Shown here: positions 33,798 through 49,100 of the stretch, piece after piece
Numbering within the stretch: position 1 is the stretch's first letter
Layout: each line of letters starts with the position of its first letter
Origin: Cavia porcellus
Taxonomy: Eukaryota > Chordata > Mammalia > Rodentia > Caviidae
Reading direction: 5' to 3'
Assembly (NCBI RefSeq): GCF_034190915.1
Contig: NW_026947501.1
Location: forward strand, 4,402,001 to 4,466,000
Length of the DNA: 64,000 nucleotides
Program-made: the position numbers and the translations under genes
Notes under the pieces: model-generated
Told to the model about the DNA's origin: nothing
Database searches by the model: none
What the model saw: only the letters and a program-made list of their open reading frames with translations

Positions 33798-36700
33798 GAT
33801 TTAGCATAGGCAGTGAGCGGCAATGTAAAATGGAGAAAAGCAACACGGGGTGGTCATCATGGGGAGGACAGGAAACATGCAGTGGCAATGTAGGATAGTT
33901 TTCTGAAAAACATCATGGGGTGGTGCGCATTGTAAGGGTTTCTAACAGGCCATTCACTAGTAGGAGTGAGAAAAACATAACGGGGTGGTGTGAATCGGAG
34001 GCCCTGAATAAGGATAGGCAGTGAGTGGCAATGTAGAATGTCGAAAAGCACCATGGGGTGGTCAGCATGGGGAGGTCAGGAAACATGCATTGGCAATGTA
34101 GGATAGGTTTCTGAAAAACATCGCGGGGTGGTGTGCATTGTAAGGCTTTCTAACAGGCCATTCACTAGTAGGATGAGAAAAACATCACGTGGTGGTGTGA
34201 ATCGGTGGGCCTCAATTAGGATAGGCAGTGAGTGGCAACATAAAATGGAGAAAAGCACCACAGTGTGGTCACCATGGGGAGGTCAGGAAACATGCAGTGG
34301 CAATGTAGGAAAGGTTTCTGAAAAACATCGCCTGGTGGTGCGCATTGTAAGTGTTTATAGCAGGCCATTCACTAATAGGAGTGAGAAAATCATCACGTGG
34401 TGGTGTGAATGGGAGGGCCTCAATTAGGATAGGCAGTGAGTGGCAATGAAGAATGGAGTAAAGCACCATGGGGTGGTCAGCATGGGGAGGTCAGGAAACA
34501 TGCAATGGCAATATAGGATAGGTTTCTGAAAAACATCGCGGGGTGGTCCGCATTGTAATTGTTTCTAACAAGCCATTCACAAGTAGGATTGAAAAAAACA
34601 TCAAGAGGTGGTGTGAATCGGAGGGCCTGAATTAGGTTAGGCAGTGAGTGGCAATGTAGGATGGAGAAAATCACTACAGGGTGGTCAGCATGGGGAGGTC
34701 AGAAAACATGCCGTGGCAATGTAAGATAGGTTTCTGAAAAAAAAAAAAAAAGCGAGGTGTTGCACATTGTAAGTGTTTCTAACATGCCATTCACTAGTAG
34801 GAGTGAGAAAAACATAACGGGGTGGTGTGAATCGGAGGCCCTGATTAAGGATAGGCAGTGAGTGGCAATGTAGAATGTCGAAAAGCACCATGGGGTGGTC
34901 AGCATGGGGAGGTCAGGAAACGTGCAGTGGCAATGTGGGATAGCTTTCTGAAAAACATTACGGGTTGGTGCGCCTTGTAAGAGTTTCTAACAGGCCATTC
35001 ACTAGTAGGAATCAGAAAAACATCATGGCGTGGTATGAATTGGAGGGCCTGAATCAGGATAGGCAATGAGTGGCAATGTAGGATGGAGAAAAGCATCAAA
35101 GGGTGGTCATCATGGGGAGGTCAGGACACATGCAGTGGCAATGTAGTATAGGTTTCCTAAAAGCATCGCAAGTGGTGAGAATTGTAAGGCTTTCTAACAG
35201 GCCATTCACTAGTAGGACTGAGAAAAACATCACGGGGTGGTGTGAATCACAGGGACTGAATTATGGTAAGCAGTGAGTGGCAATGCAGGATGGACAAAAG
35301 CAACCATGGGGTGGTCAGCATGGGGAGGTCAGGAAACATGCAGTGGCAATTTAGCATAGGTTTCTGAAAAAAAACTTCGGGTGTTGCGCATTGTTAGTGT
35401 TTCTAAGAGGCCATTAACTAGTAGGAGTGAGAAAAACATCACGGTGTTGTGTGAATCGGAGGGCCTGATTTAGGATAGGCAGTGAGTGGCAATGTAGGAT
35501 GGAGAAAAGCACCACGAGGTGGTCAGCATGAGGATGTCAGGAAACATGCAGTGGCAAATAGGATAGTTTTCTGAAAAACATCACGGGGTGGTGCCCATTG
35601 TAAGGCTTTCTAACAGGCCATTGACTAGTAGGCGTGAGAAAAACATCACGGGGTGGTGTCAATCGGAGGGCCTGAATCAAGTTAGACAGTGAGTGGCAAT
35701 GAAGAATGGAGAAAAGCACTATGGGGTGGTCAACATGGGGAGGTCAGGAAACATGCAATGGCAATGTAGGATAGGTTTCTGAAAAACATCGCGGGGTGGT
35801 GCGCATTGTAAGAGTTTCTAACAAGCCATTCACAAGTAGGACTGAAAAAAACATCACGGGTTGGTGTGAATCGGAGGGCCTGAATTAGGTTAGGCAGTGA
35901 GTGGCAATGTAGGATGGAGAAAATCACCACAGGGGAGTCAGCATGGGGATTTCCGAAAACATGCTGTGACAATGAAGGATATGTTTCTGAAAAAAAAAAA
36001 AGCGGGGTGTTGCACATTGTAAGTGTTTCTAACAGGCCATTCACTAGTAGGAGTGAGAAAAACATCACGGGGTGGAGTGAATCGGAGGGCCTGAATTACG
36101 ATAGGCGGTGAGTGGCAATGTAGGATGGAGAAAAGCACCACCGGTTGGCCAGCTTGTGGAGGTCAGGAAACATGCAGTGGCAATGTAGGATAGTTTTCTG
36201 AAAAACATCACGGGGTGGTGCACATTGTAAAGGTTTCTAACAGGCCATTCGGTAGTGGGATTGAGAAAGACTTCACGGGGTGGTTTGAATCAGATGTTCT
36301 GAATTAGGATATACAGTGCGTGGCAATGTAGGATGGAGAAAAGGACCACGGGGTGGTCAGCATGGGAAGGTCGGGAAACATGCATTGGCAATTTAGGATA
36401 GGTTTCTGAAAAACATCGCTGGTGGTGCGCATTGTAAAGGCTTTCTAACAGGCCATTCACTAGTGGGAGTGAGAAAAACATCACGGGGTGGTGTGAATCG
36501 GAGGGCCTGAATTAGGACAGGCAGTGAGTGGCAATGTAGGATGGAGAAAAGCACCACGGGGTGGTCAGTATGGGGAGGTCAGGAAACATGCAGTGGGAAT
36601 GTAGGATAGTTTTCTGAAAAACATCACGCGGTGGTGCGCATTGTAAGGTTTTCTAAGAGGCCATTCACCAGTAGCAGTGAGAAAATCATAACGGGGTGGT

Positions 36701-37135
36701 GTGTATCGGAGCGCCTGAATAAGAATAGGCAGTGAGTGGCAATGTAGGATGTAGAAAAGCACCACGGTGTGGTCAGCATGGGCAGGTCAGGAAACATGGA
36801 GTGGCAATATAGGATAGGTTTCTGAAAAAAAAAAAGCGGGTTGGTGCGCATTGTAAGGGTTTCTAACAGGCTATTCACTAGTTGGAGTGAGAAAAACATC
36901 ACGGGGTGGTGTGAATCGGAGTGCCTGAATTATGATAGGCAGTGAGTGGCAATGTAGGATGGAGAAAAGCATCACTGAGTGGTCAGCATGGGGAGGTCAG
37001 AAAACATGCAGTGGCAATGTGGGATAGTTTTGTGAAAAAAAAATGCAGGGTGGTGCGCATTGTAAGGTTTTCTAACAGCCCATACACTAGTAGGAGTCAG
37101 AAAAACATCACGGGATTTTGTGAATCGGAGGGCCT
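33798..37135 (+). repeat. HOR copy 10: 16-mer
   Basis: 3338 bp, m1-m16, offset 33797 from copy 1. Private: aaaagcatcgc in m7 near 35160 where copy 1 has aaaaacatcgc. Confidence 0.9.
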
Positions 37136-40100
37136 GATTTAGCATAGGCAGTGAGCGGCAATGTAAAATGGAGAAAAGCAACACGGGGTGGTCATCATGG
37201 GGAGGACAGGAAACATGCAGTGGCAATGTAGGATAGTTTTCTGAAAAACATCACGGGGTGGTGCGCATTGTAAGGGTTTCTAACAGGCCATTCACTAGTA
37301 GGAGTGAGAAAAACATAACGGGGTGGTGTGAATCGGAGGCCCTGAATAAGGATAGGCAGTGAGTGGCAATGTAGAATGTCGAAAAGCACCATGGGGTGGT
37401 CAGCATGGGGAGGTCAGGAAACATGCATTGGCAATGTAGGATAGGTTTCTGAAAAACATCGCGGGGTGGTGTGCATTGTAAGGCTTTCTAACAGGCCATT
37501 CACTAGTAGGATGAGAAAAACATCACGTGGTGGTGTGAATCGGTGGGCCTCAATTAGGATAGGCAGTGAGTGGCAACATAAAATGGAGAAAAGCACCACA
37601 GTGTGGTCACCATGGGGAGGTCAGGAAACATGCAGTGGCAATGTAGGAAAGGTTTCTGAAAAACATCGCCTGGTGGTGCGCATTGTAAGTGTTTATAGCA
37701 GGCCATTCACTAATAGGAGTGAGAAAATCATCACGTGGTGGTGTGAATGGGAGGGCCTCAATTAGGATAGGCAGTGAGTGGCAATGAAGAATGGAGTAAA
37801 GCACCATGGGGTGGTCAGCATGGGGAGGTCAGGAAACATGCAATGGCAATATAGGATAGGTTTCTGAAAAACATCGCGGGGTGGTCCGCATTGTAATTGT
37901 TTCTAACAAGCCATTCACAAGTAGGATTGAAAAAAACATCAAGAGGTGGTGTGAATCGGAGGGCCTGAATTAGGTTAGGCAGTGAGTGGCAATATAGGAT
38001 GGAGAAAATCACTACAGGGTGGTCAGCATGGGGAGGTCAGAAAACATGCCGTGGCAATGTAAGATAGGTATCTGAAAAAAAAAAAAAAAAATCGAGGTGT
38101 TGCACATTGTAAGTGTTTCTAACATGCCATTCACTAGTTGGAGTGAGAAAAACATAACGGGGTGGTGTGAATCGGAGGCCCTGATTAAGGATAGGCAGTG
38201 AGTAGCAATGTAGAATGTCGAAAAGCACCATGGGGTGGTCAGCATGGGGAGGTCAGGAAACGTGCAGTGGCAATGTGGGATAGCTTTCTGAAAAACATTA
38301 CGGGTTGGTGCGCCTTGTAAGAGTTTCTAACAGGCCATTCACTAGTAGGAATCAGAAAAACATCATGGCGTGGTATGAATTGGAGGGCCTGAATCAGGAT
38401 AGGCAATGAGTGGCAATGTAGGATGGAGAAAAGCATCAAAGGGTGGTCATCATGGGGAGGTCAGGACACATGCAGTGGCAATGTAGTATAGGTTTCTGAA
38501 AAACATCGCAAGTGGTGAGAATTGTAAGGCTTTCTAACAGGCCATTCACTAGTAGGACTGAGAAAAACATCACGGGGTGGTGTGAATCACAGGGACTGAA
38601 TTATGGTAAGCAGTGAGTGGCAATGCAGGATGGAGAAAAGCAACCATGGGGTGGTCAGCATGGGGAGGTCAGGAAACATGCAGTGGCAATTTAGCATAGG
38701 TTTCTGAAAAAAAACTTCGAGGTGGTGCGCATTGTAAGGGTTTCTAACAGGCCATTAACTAGTAGGAGTGAGAAAAACATCACGGGGTGGTGTGAATCAG
38801 AGGGCCTGATTTAGGATAGGCAGTGAGTGGCAATGTAGGATGGAGAAAAGCACCACGGGTTCGTGAGCATGGGGAGGTCAGGAAACATACAATGGCAATG
38901 TAGGATAGATTTCTGAAAAACATCGCGGGGTTGTGCGCATTGTAAGGGTTTGTAGCAGTCCATGCACTAGTAGGAGTGACAAAATCATCACGGGGTGGTG
39001 TGAATCGGAGGGCCTGAATCAGGATAGGCAGTGAGTGGCAATGTAGGATGGAGAAAAACACCACGGGGTGGTCATGATGGGGAGGTCAGGAAACATGCAG
39101 TGGCAATGGAGGATAGGTTTCTTAAAAACATTGCGGGGTGGTGCTCATTGTAAGGGTTTCTAAAAGGCCTTTCACTAGTAGGAGTGAGAGAAACATCACC
39201 AGGTGGTGTGAATCGCAGGGCCTGAATCATTATAGGCCGTGAGTGGCAATGTAGGATGGAGAAAAGCACCACGGGGTGGTCAGGATTGCGAGGTCAGGAA
39301 ACATTCAGTGGCAATGTAGGATAGGTTTCTGAAAAACATCGCGGCGTAGTGCGCATGGTAATGGTTTCTAACAGGCCATTTACTAATAGGAGACAGAAAT
39401 ACATCATGGTGTGGTGTGAATTGGAGGGTCTGAATCAAGTTAGACAGTGAGTGGCAATGTACGATGGAGAAAAGCACCACGGGTTGGTGAGCATGCGGAG
39501 GTCAGGAAACATGCACTGGCAATGTATGATAGGTTTCTGAAAAACGTCGCTGGGTTTTGCGCAAAGTAAGGGTTTCTAACAGGCCATTCACTAGTAGGAG
39601 TGAGAAAAACATCACGGGTTGGTGTGAATCGGAGGGCCTCAATTAGGATAGGCAGTGAGTGACAATGTAAAAGGGAGAAAAGCACCACGGGGTGGTCAGC
39701 ATGGGGAGGTCAGGAAACATGCACTGGCAATGTAGGATAGTATTCTGAAAAACATCAGGGGGTGATGCGCATTTTAAGGGTTTCAAAAAGGCCATTAACT
39801 AGTAGGAGTGAGAAAAACATAAGGGAGTGGTGTGAATCGGAGGGCCTCAATAAGGATAGGCAGTGAGTGGCAATGTAGGATGGAGAAATGCACCATGGGG
39901 TGGTCAGCATGGGGAGGTCAGGAAACATGTAGTGGCAATGTGGGATAGGTTTCTGAAAAAAAAAGCGGGGTGGTGCGCATTGTAAGGTTTTCTAACAGGC
40001 CATTCACTAGTAGGAGTCAGAAAAACATCACGGGGTTGTGTCAATCGGAAGGCCTGATTTAGGATAGGCAGTGAGTGGCAATGTAAAATGGAGAAAAGCA

Positions 40101-42975
40101 CCACGGGGTGGTCATCATGGGGAGGACAGGAAACATGCAATGGAAATGTAGGATAGTTTCCTGAAAAACATCATGGGGTGGTGCGCATTGTAAGGGATTC
40201 TAACAGGCCTATCACTAGTAGGATGAAGAAAAACATCACGGGGTGGTGTGAATCAGATGTTCTGAATTAGTATAGGCAGTGAGTGGCAATGTACGATGGA
40301 GAAAAGCACCACGGGGTGGTCAGCATGTGGAGGTCAGGAAACATGCATTGGCAATGTAGGATAGTTTTCTGAAAAACATCGCGGGGTGGTGTGCATTGTA
40401 AGGTTTTCTAACAGGCCATTCACTAGTAGGATGAGAAAAACATCACGTCGTGGTGTGAATCGGTGGGCCTGACTTAGGATAGGCAGTGAGTGGCAACATA
40501 AATTGGTGAAAAGCACCACGGTGTGGTCAGCATGGGGAGGTCAGGATACATGCAGTGGCAATGTAGGAAATGTTTCTGAAAAACATCGCGAGATGGTGCG
40601 CATTGTAAGTGTTTGTATCAGTCCATTCACTACTAGGAGTGAGAAAATCATCACGGGGGGGTTTGAATGGGAGGGCCTGAATTAGGATAGGCAGTGAGTG
40701 GCAATGAAGAATGGAGAAAAGCACTATGTGGTGGTCAACATGGGGAGGTCAGGAAAAATGCAATGGCAGTGTAGGATAGGTTTCTGAAAAACATCGCGGG
40801 GTGGTGCGCATTGTAAGAGTTTCTAACAAGCCATTCACAAGTAGGACTGAAAAAAATATCACGGGTTGGTGTGAATCGGAGGGCCTGAATTAGGTTAGGC
40901 AGTGAGTGGCAATGTAGGATGGAGAAAATCACCACAGGGGAGTCAGCATGGGGAGGTCAGAAAACATGCTGTGGCAAAGAAGGATATGTTTCTGAAAAAA
41001 AAAAGCGGGGTGTTGCACATTGTAAGTGTTTTTAACAGGCCATTCACTAGTAGGAGTTAAAAAACATCACAGGGTGGTGTGAGTCAGAGGGCCTGAATTA
41101 TGTTAAGCAGTGAGTGGCAATGTAGGATGGAGAAAAGCAACCACGGGGTGGTCAGCATGGGGAGGTCAGGAAACATGCAGTGGCAATGTAGGATAGGTTT
41201 CTGAAAAAAAACTTCGGGTGTTGCGCATTGTAAGTGTTTCTAAGAGGCCATTAACTAGTAGGAGTGAGAAAAACATCACGGTGTGGTGTGAATCGGAGGG
41301 CCTGATTTAGGATAGGCAGTGAGTGGCAATGTAGGATGGAGAAAAGCACCACGAGGTGGTCAGCATGAGGATGTCAGGAAACATGCAGTGGCAAAGTAGG
41401 ATAGTTTTCTGAAAAACATCACGGGGTGGTGCCCATTGTAAGGCTTTCTAACAGGCCATTGACTAGTAGGCGTGAGAAAAACATCACGGGGTGGTGTCAA
41501 TCGGAGGGCCTGAATCAAGTTAGACAGTGAGTGGCAATGAAGAATGGAGAAAAGCACTATGGGGTGGTCAACATGGGGAGGTCAGGAAACATGCAATGGC
41601 AATGTAGGATAGGTTTCTGAAAAACATCGCGGGGTGGTGCGCATTGTAAGAGTTTCTAACAAGCCATTCTCAAGTAGGACTGAAAAAAACATCACGGGTT
41701 GGTGTGAATCGGAGGGCCTGAATTAGGTTAGGCAGTGAGTGGCAATGTAGGATGGAGAAAATCACCACAGGGGAGTCAGCATGGGGATTTCCGAAAACAT
41801 GCTGTGACAATGAAGGATATGTTTCTGAAAAAAAAAAAAAAGCGGGGTGTTGCACATTGTAAGTGTTTCTAACAGGCCATTCACTAGTAGGAGTGAGAAA
41901 AACATCACGGGGTGGAGTGAATCGGAGGGCCTGAATTAAGATAGGCAGTGAGTGGCAATGTAGGATGGAGAAAAGCACCACAGGTTGGTCAGCTTGTGGA
42001 GGTCAGGAAACATGCAGTGGTAATGTAGGATAGTTTTCTGAAAAACATCACGGGGTGGTGCACATTGTATAGGTTTCTAACAGGCCATTCGGTAGTGGGA
42101 TTGAGAAAGACTTCACGGGGTGGTTTGAATCAGATGTTCTGAATTAGGATATACAGTGCGTGGCAATGTAGGATGGAGAAAAGGACCACGGGGTGGTCAG
42201 CATGGGAAGGTCGGGAAACATGCATTGGCAATTTAGGATAGGTTTCTGAAAAACATCGCTGGTGGTGCGCATTGTAAAGGCTTTCTAACAGGCCATTCAC
42301 TAGTGGGAGTGAGAACAACATCACGGGGTGGTGTGAATCGGAGGGCCTGAATCAGGACAGGCAGTGAGTGGCAATGTAGGATGGAGAAAAGCACCACGGG
42401 GTGGTCAGTATGGGGAGGTCAGGAAACATGCAGTGGGAATGTAGGATAGTTTTCTGAAAAACATCACGCGGTGGTGCGCATTGTAAGGTTTTCTAAGAGG
42501 CCATTCACCAGTAGCAGTGAGAAAATCATAACGGGGTGGTGTGTATCGGAGCGCCTGAATAAGAATAGGCAGTGAGTGGCAATGTAGGATGTAGAAAAGC
42601 ACCACGGTGTGGTCAGCATGGGGAGGTCAGGAAACATGGAGTGGCAATATAGGATAGGTTTCTGAAAAAAAAAAGCGGGTTGGTGCGCATTGTAAGGGTT
42701 TCTAACAGGCTATTCACTAGTTGGAGTGAGAAAAACATCACGGGGTGGTGTGAATCGGAGGGCCTGAATTATGATAGGCAGTGAGTGGCAATGTAGGATG
42801 GAGAAAAGCAACACTGAGTGGTCAGCATGGGGAGGTCAGAAAACATGCAGTGGCAATGTGGGATAGTTTTCTGAAAAAAAAAATGCAGGGTGGTGCGCAT
42901 TGTAAGGTTTTCTAACAGCCCATACACTAGTAGGAGTCAGAAAAACATCACGGGATTTTGTGAATCGGAGGGCCT
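37136..42975 (+). repeat. HOR copy 11: complete 28-mer
   Basis: 5840 bp: m1-m7, m8a, x1-x11, m8b, m9-m16. The m5 A tract is 17 long and followed by tcgagg instead of gcgagg (near 38091). Private ccattctcaagtagg in m10 near 41666. Confidence 0.9.
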
Positions 42976-45900
42976 GATTTAGCATAGGCAGTGAGCGGCA
43001 ATGTAAAATGGAGAAAAGCAACACGGGGTGGTCATCATGGGGAGGACAGGAAACATGCAGTGGCAATGTAGGATAGTTTTCTGAAAAACATCACGGGGTG
43101 GTGCGCATTGTAAGGGTTTCTAACAGGCCATTCACTAGTAGGAGTGAGAAAAACATAACGGGGTGGTGTGAATCGGAGGCCCTGAATAAGGATAGGCAGT
43201 GAGTGGCAATGTAGAATGTCGAAAAGCACCATGGGGTGGTCAGCATGGGGAGGTCAGGAAACATGCATTGGCAATGTAGGATAGGTTTCTGAAAAACATC
43301 GCGGGGTGGTGTGCATTGTAAGGCTTTCTAACAGGCCATTCACTAGTAGGATGAGAAAAACATCACGTGGTGGTGTGAATCGGTGGGCCTCAATTAGGAT
43401 AGGCAGTGAGTGGCAACATAAAATGGAGAAAAGCACCACAGTGTGGTCACCATGGGGAGGTCAGGAAACATGCAGTGGCAATGTAGGAAAGGTTTCTGAA
43501 AAACATCGCCTGGTGGTGCGCATTGTAAGTGTTTATAGCAGGCCATTCACTAATAGGAGTCAGAAAATCATCACGTGGTGGTGTGAATGGGAGGGCCTCA
43601 ATTAGGATAGGCAGTGAGTGGCAATGAAGAATGGAGTAAAGCACCATGGGGTGGTCAGCATGGGGAGGTCAGAAAACATGCCGTGGCAATGTAAGATAGG
43701 TTTCTGAAAAAAAAAAAAAAAGCGAGGTGTTGCACATTGTAAGTGTTTCTAACATGCCATTCACTAGTAGGAGTGAGAAAAACATAACGGGGTGGTGTGA
43801 ATCGGAGGCCCTGATTAAGGATAGGCAGTGAGTGGCAATGTAGAATGTCGAAAAGCACCATGGGGTGGTCAGCATGGGGAGGTCAGGAAACGTGCAGTGG
43901 CAATGTGGGATAGCTTTCTGAAAAACATTACGGTTTGGTGCGCCTTGTAAGAGTTTCTAACAGGCCATTCACTAGTAGGAATCAGAAAAACATCATGTAG
44001 TGGTATGAATTGGAGGGTCTGAATCAGGATAGGCAATGAGTGGCAATGTAGGATGGAGAAAAGCATCAAAGGGTGGTCATCATGGGGAGGTCAGGACACA
44101 TGCAGTGGCAATGTAGTATAGGTTTCTGAAAAACATCGCAAGTGGTGAGAATTGTAAGGCTTTCTAACAGGCCATTCACTAGTAGGACTGAGAAAAACAT
44201 CACGGGGTGGTGTGAATCACAGGGACTGAATTATGGTAAGCAGTGAGTGGCAATGCAGGATGGACAAAAGCAACCATGGGGTGGTCAGCATGGGGAGGTC
44301 AGGAAACATGCAGTGGCAATTTAGCATAGGTTTCTGAAAAAAAACTTCGGGTGTTGCGCATTGTTAGTGTTTCTAAGAGGCCATTAACTAGTAGGAGTGA
44401 GAAAAACATCACGGTGTTGTGTGAATCGGAGGGCCTGATTTAGGATAGGCAGTGAGTGGCAATGTAGGATGGAGAAAAGCACCACGAGGTGGTCAGCATG
44501 AGGATGTCAGGAAACATGCAGTGGCAAATAGGATAGTTTTCTGAAAAACATCACGGGGTGGTGCCCATTGTAAGGCTTTCTAACAGGCCATTGACTAGTA
44601 GGCGTGAGAAAAACATCACGGGGTGGTGTCAATCGGAGGGCCTGAATCAAGTTAGACAGTGAGTGGCAATGAAGAATGGAGAAAAGGACTATGGGGTGGT
44701 CAACATGGGGAGGTCAGGAAACATGCAATGGCAATGTAGGATAGGTTTCTGAAAAACATCGCGGGGTGGTGCGCATTGTAAGAGTTTCTAACAAGCCATT
44801 CACAAGTAGGACTGAAAAAAACATCACGGGTTGGTGTGAATCGGAGGGCCTGAATTAGGTTAGGCAGTGAGTGGCAATGTAGGATGGAGAAAATCACCAC
44901 AGGGGAGTCAGCATGGGGATTTCCGAAAACATGCTGTGACAATGAAGGATATGTTTCTGAAAAAAAAAAAAAAAGCGGGGTGTTGCACATTGTAAGTGTT
45001 TCTAACAGGCCATTCACTAGTAGGAGTGAGAAAAACATCACGGGGTGGAGTGAATCGGAGGGCCTGAATTACGATAGGCGGTGAGTGGCAATGTAGGATG
45101 GAGAAAAGCACCACAGGTTGGTCAGCTTGTGGAGGTCAGGAAACATGCAGTGGCAATGTAGGATAGTTTTCTGAAAAACATCACGGGGTGGTGCACATTG
45201 TAAAGATTTCTAACAGGCCATTCGGTAGTGGGATTGAGAAAGACTTCACGGGGTGGTTTGAATCAGATGTTCTGAATTAGGATATACAGTGCGTGGCAAT
45301 GTAGGATGGAGAAAAGGACCACGGGGTGGTCAGCATGGGAAGGTCGGGAAACATGCATTGGCAATTTAGGATAGGTTTCTGAAAAACATCGCTGGTGGTG
45401 CGCATTGTAAAGGCTTTCTAACAGGCCATTCACTAGTGGGAGTTAGAAAAACATCACGGGGTTGTGGGAATCGGAGGGCCTGAATTAGGACAGGCAGTGA
45501 GTGGCAATGTAGGATGGAGAAAAGCACCACGGGGTGGTCAGTATGGGGAGGTCAGGAAACATGCAGTGGGAATGTAGGATAGTTTTCTGAAAATCATCAC
45601 GCGGTGGTGCGCATTGTAAGGTTTTCTAAGAGGCCATTCACCAGTAGCAGTGAGAAAATCATAACGGGGTGGTGTGTATCGGAGCGCCTGAATAAGTATA
45701 GGCAGTGAGTGGCAATGTAGGATGTAGAAAAGCACCACGGTGTGATCAGCATGGGGAGGTCAGGAAACATGGAGTGGCAATATAGGATAGGTTTCTGAAA
45801 AAAAAAAGCGGGTTGGTGCGCATTGTAAGGGTTTCTAACAGGCTATTCACTAGTTGGAGTGAGAAAAACATCACGGGGTGGTGTGAATCGGAGGGCCTGA

Positions 45901-46108
45901 ATTATGATAGGCAGTGAGTGGCAATGTAGGATGGAGAAAAGCAACACTGAGTGGTCAGCATGGGGAGGTCAGAAAACATGCAGTGGCAATGTGGGATAGT
46001 TTTCTGAAAAAAAAAATGCAGGGTGGTGCGCATTGTAAGGTTTTCTAACAGCCCATACACTAGTAGGAGTCAGAAAAACATCACGGGATTTTGTGAATCG
46101 GAGGGCCT
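42976..46108 (+). repeat. HOR copy 12: 15-mer type c
   Basis: 3133 bp: m1-m3, m5-m16 (m4 missing; m3 joins m5 near 43660). It differs from type b in having a normal m11 and m6 variants such as ttacggtttgg and catgtagtgg. Confidence 0.9.
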
Positions 46109-49100
46109 GATTTAGCATAGGCAGTGAGCGGCAATGTAAAATGGAGAAAAGCAACACGGGGTGGTCATCATGGGGAGGACAGGAAACATGCAGTGGCAAT
46201 GTAGGATAGTTTTCTGAAAAACATCACGGGGTGGTGCGCATTGTAAGGGTTTCTAACAGGCCATTCACTAGTAGGAGTGAGAAAAACATAACGGGGTGGT
46301 GTGAATCGGAGGCCCTGAATAAGGATAGGCAGTGAGTGGCAATGTAGAATGTCGAAAAGCACCATGGGGTGGTCAGCATGGGGAGGTCAGGAAACATGCA
46401 TTGGCAATGTAGGATAGGTTTCTGAAAAACATCGCGGGGTGGTGTGCATTGTAAGGCTTTCTAACAGGCCATTCACTAGTAGGATGAGAAAAACATCACG
46501 TGGTGGTGTGAATCGGTGGGCCTCAATTAGGATAGGCAGTGAGTGGCAACATAAAATGGAGAAAAGCACCACAGTGTGGTCACCATGGGGAGGTCAGGAA
46601 ACATGCAGTGGCAATGTAGGAAAGGTTTCTGAAAAACATCGCCTGGTGGTGCGCATTGTAAGTGTTTATAGCAGGCCATTCACTAATAGGAGTCAGAAAA
46701 TCATCACGTGGTGGTGTGAATGGGAGGGCCTCAATTAGGATAGGCAGTGAGTGGCAATGAAGAATGGAGTAAAGCACCATGGGGTGGTCAGCATGGGGAG
46801 GTCAGAAAACATGCCGTGGCAATGTAAGATAGGTTTCTGAAAAAAAAAAAAAAAGCGAGGGGTTGCACATTGTAAGTGTTTCTAACATGCCATTCACTAG
46901 TAGGAGTGAGAAAAACATAACGGGGTGGTGTGAATCGGAGGCCCTGATTAAGGATAGGCAGTGAGTGGCAATGTAGAATGTCGAAAAGCACCATGGGGTG
47001 GTCAGCATGGGGAGGTCAGGAAACGTGCAGTGGCAATGTGGGATAGCTTTCTGAAAAACATTACGGTTTGGTGCGCCTTGTAAGAGTTTCTAACAGGCCA
47101 TTCACTAGTAGGAATCAGAAAAACATCATGTAGTGGTATGAATTGGAGGGTCTGAATCAGGATAGGCAATGAGTGGCAATGTAGGATGGAGAAAAGCATC
47201 AAAGGGTGGTCATCATGGGGAGGTCAGGACACATGCAGTGGCAATGTAGTATAGGTTTCTGAAAAACATCGCAAGTGGTGAGAATTGTAAGGCTTTCTAA
47301 CAGGCCATTCACTAGTAGGACTGAGAAAAACATCACGGGGTGGTGTGAATCACAGGGACTGAATTATGGTAAGCAGTGAGTGGCAATGCAGGATGGACAA
47401 AAGCAACCATGGGGTGGTCAGCATGGGGAGGTCAGGAAACATGCAGTGGCAATTTAGCATAGGTTTCTGAAAAAAAACTTCGGGTGTTGCGCATTGTTAG
47501 TGTTTCTAAGAGGCCATTAACTAGTAGGAGTGAGAAAAACATCACGGTGTTGTGTGAATCGGAGGGCCTGATTTAGGATAGGCAGTGAGTGGCAATGTAG
47601 GATGGAGAAAAGCACCACGAGGTGGTCAGCATGAGGATGTCAGGAAACATGCAGTGGCAAATAGGATAGTTTTCTGAAAAACATCACGGGGTGGTGCCCA
47701 TTGTAAGGCTTTCTAACAGGCCATTGACTAGTAGGCGTGAGAAAAACATCACGGGGTGGTGTCAATCGGAGGGCCTGAATCAAGTTAGACAGTGAGTGGC
47801 AATGAAGAATGGAGAAAAGGACTATGGGGTGGTCAACATGGGGAGGTCAGGAAACATGCAATGGCAATGTAGGATAGGTTTCTGAAAAACATCGCGGGGT
47901 GGTGCGCATTGTAAGAGTTTCTAACAAGCCATTCACAAGTAGGACTGAAAAAAACATCACGGGTTGGTGTGAATCGGAGGGCCTGAATTAGGTTAGGCAG
48001 TGAGTGGCAATGTAGGATGGAGAAAATCACCACAGGGGAGTCAGCATGGGGATTTCCGAAAACATGCTGTGACAATGAAGGATATGTTTCTGAAAAAAAA
48101 AAAAAAAAGCGGGGTGTTGCACATTGTAAGTGTTTCTAACAGGCCATTCACTAGTAGGAGTGAGAAAAACATCACGGGGTGGAGTGAATCGGAGGGCCTG
48201 AATTACGATAGGCGGTGAGTGGCAATGTAGGATGGAGAAAAGCACCACAGGTTGGTCAGCTTGTGGAGGTCAGGAAACATGCAGTGGCAATGTAGGATAG
48301 TTTTCTGAAAAACATCACGGGGTGGTGCACATTGTAAAGATTTCTAACAGGCCATTCGGTAGTGGGATTGAGAAAGACTTCACGGGGTGGTTTGAATCAG
48401 ATGTTCTGAATTAGGATATACAGTGCGTGGCAATGTAGGATGGAGAAAAGGACCACGGGGTGGTCAGCATGGGAAGGTCGGGAAACATGCATTGGCAATT
48501 TAGGATAGGTTTCTGAAAAACATCGCTGGTGGTGCGCATTGTAAAGGCTTTCTAACAGGCCATTCACTAGTGGGAGTTAGAAAAACATCACGGGGTTGTG
48601 GGAATCGGAGGGCCTGAATTAGGACAGGCAGTGAGTGGCAATGTAGGATGGAGAAAAGCACCACGGGGTGGTCAGTATGGGGAGGTCAGGAAACATGCAG
48701 TGGGAATGTAGGATAGTTTTCTGAAAATCATCACGCGGTGGTGCGCATTGTAAGGTTTTCTAAGAGGCCATTCACCAGTAGCAGTGAGAAAATCATAACG
48801 GGGTGGTGTGTATCGGAGCGCCTGAATAAGTATAGGCAGTGAGTGGCAATGTAGGATGTAGAAAAGCACCACGGTGTGATCAGCATGGGGAGGTCAGGAA
48901 ACATGGAGTGGCAATATAGGATAGGTTTCTGAAAAAAAAAAGCGGGTTGGTGCGCAATGTAAGGGTTTCTAACAGGCTATTCACTAGTTGGAGTGAGAAA
49001 AACATCACGGGGTGGTGTGAATCGGAGGGCCTGAATTATGATAGGCAGTGAGTGGCAATGTAGGATGGAGAAAAGCAACACTGAGTGGTCAGCATGGGGA

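Larger units (their letters stand above)
33798..42975 (+). repeat. 44-monomer super-repeat, copy 2 (16-mer + 28-mer)
   Basis: 9178 bp. It has the same private variants as copy 1 (catcatgggg in m1 near 33913, gggcaggtc near 36781, tttgtgaaaa near 37029). Unlike copy 1 it keeps m11 in the 28-mer, near 41777-41990. Confidence 0.9.
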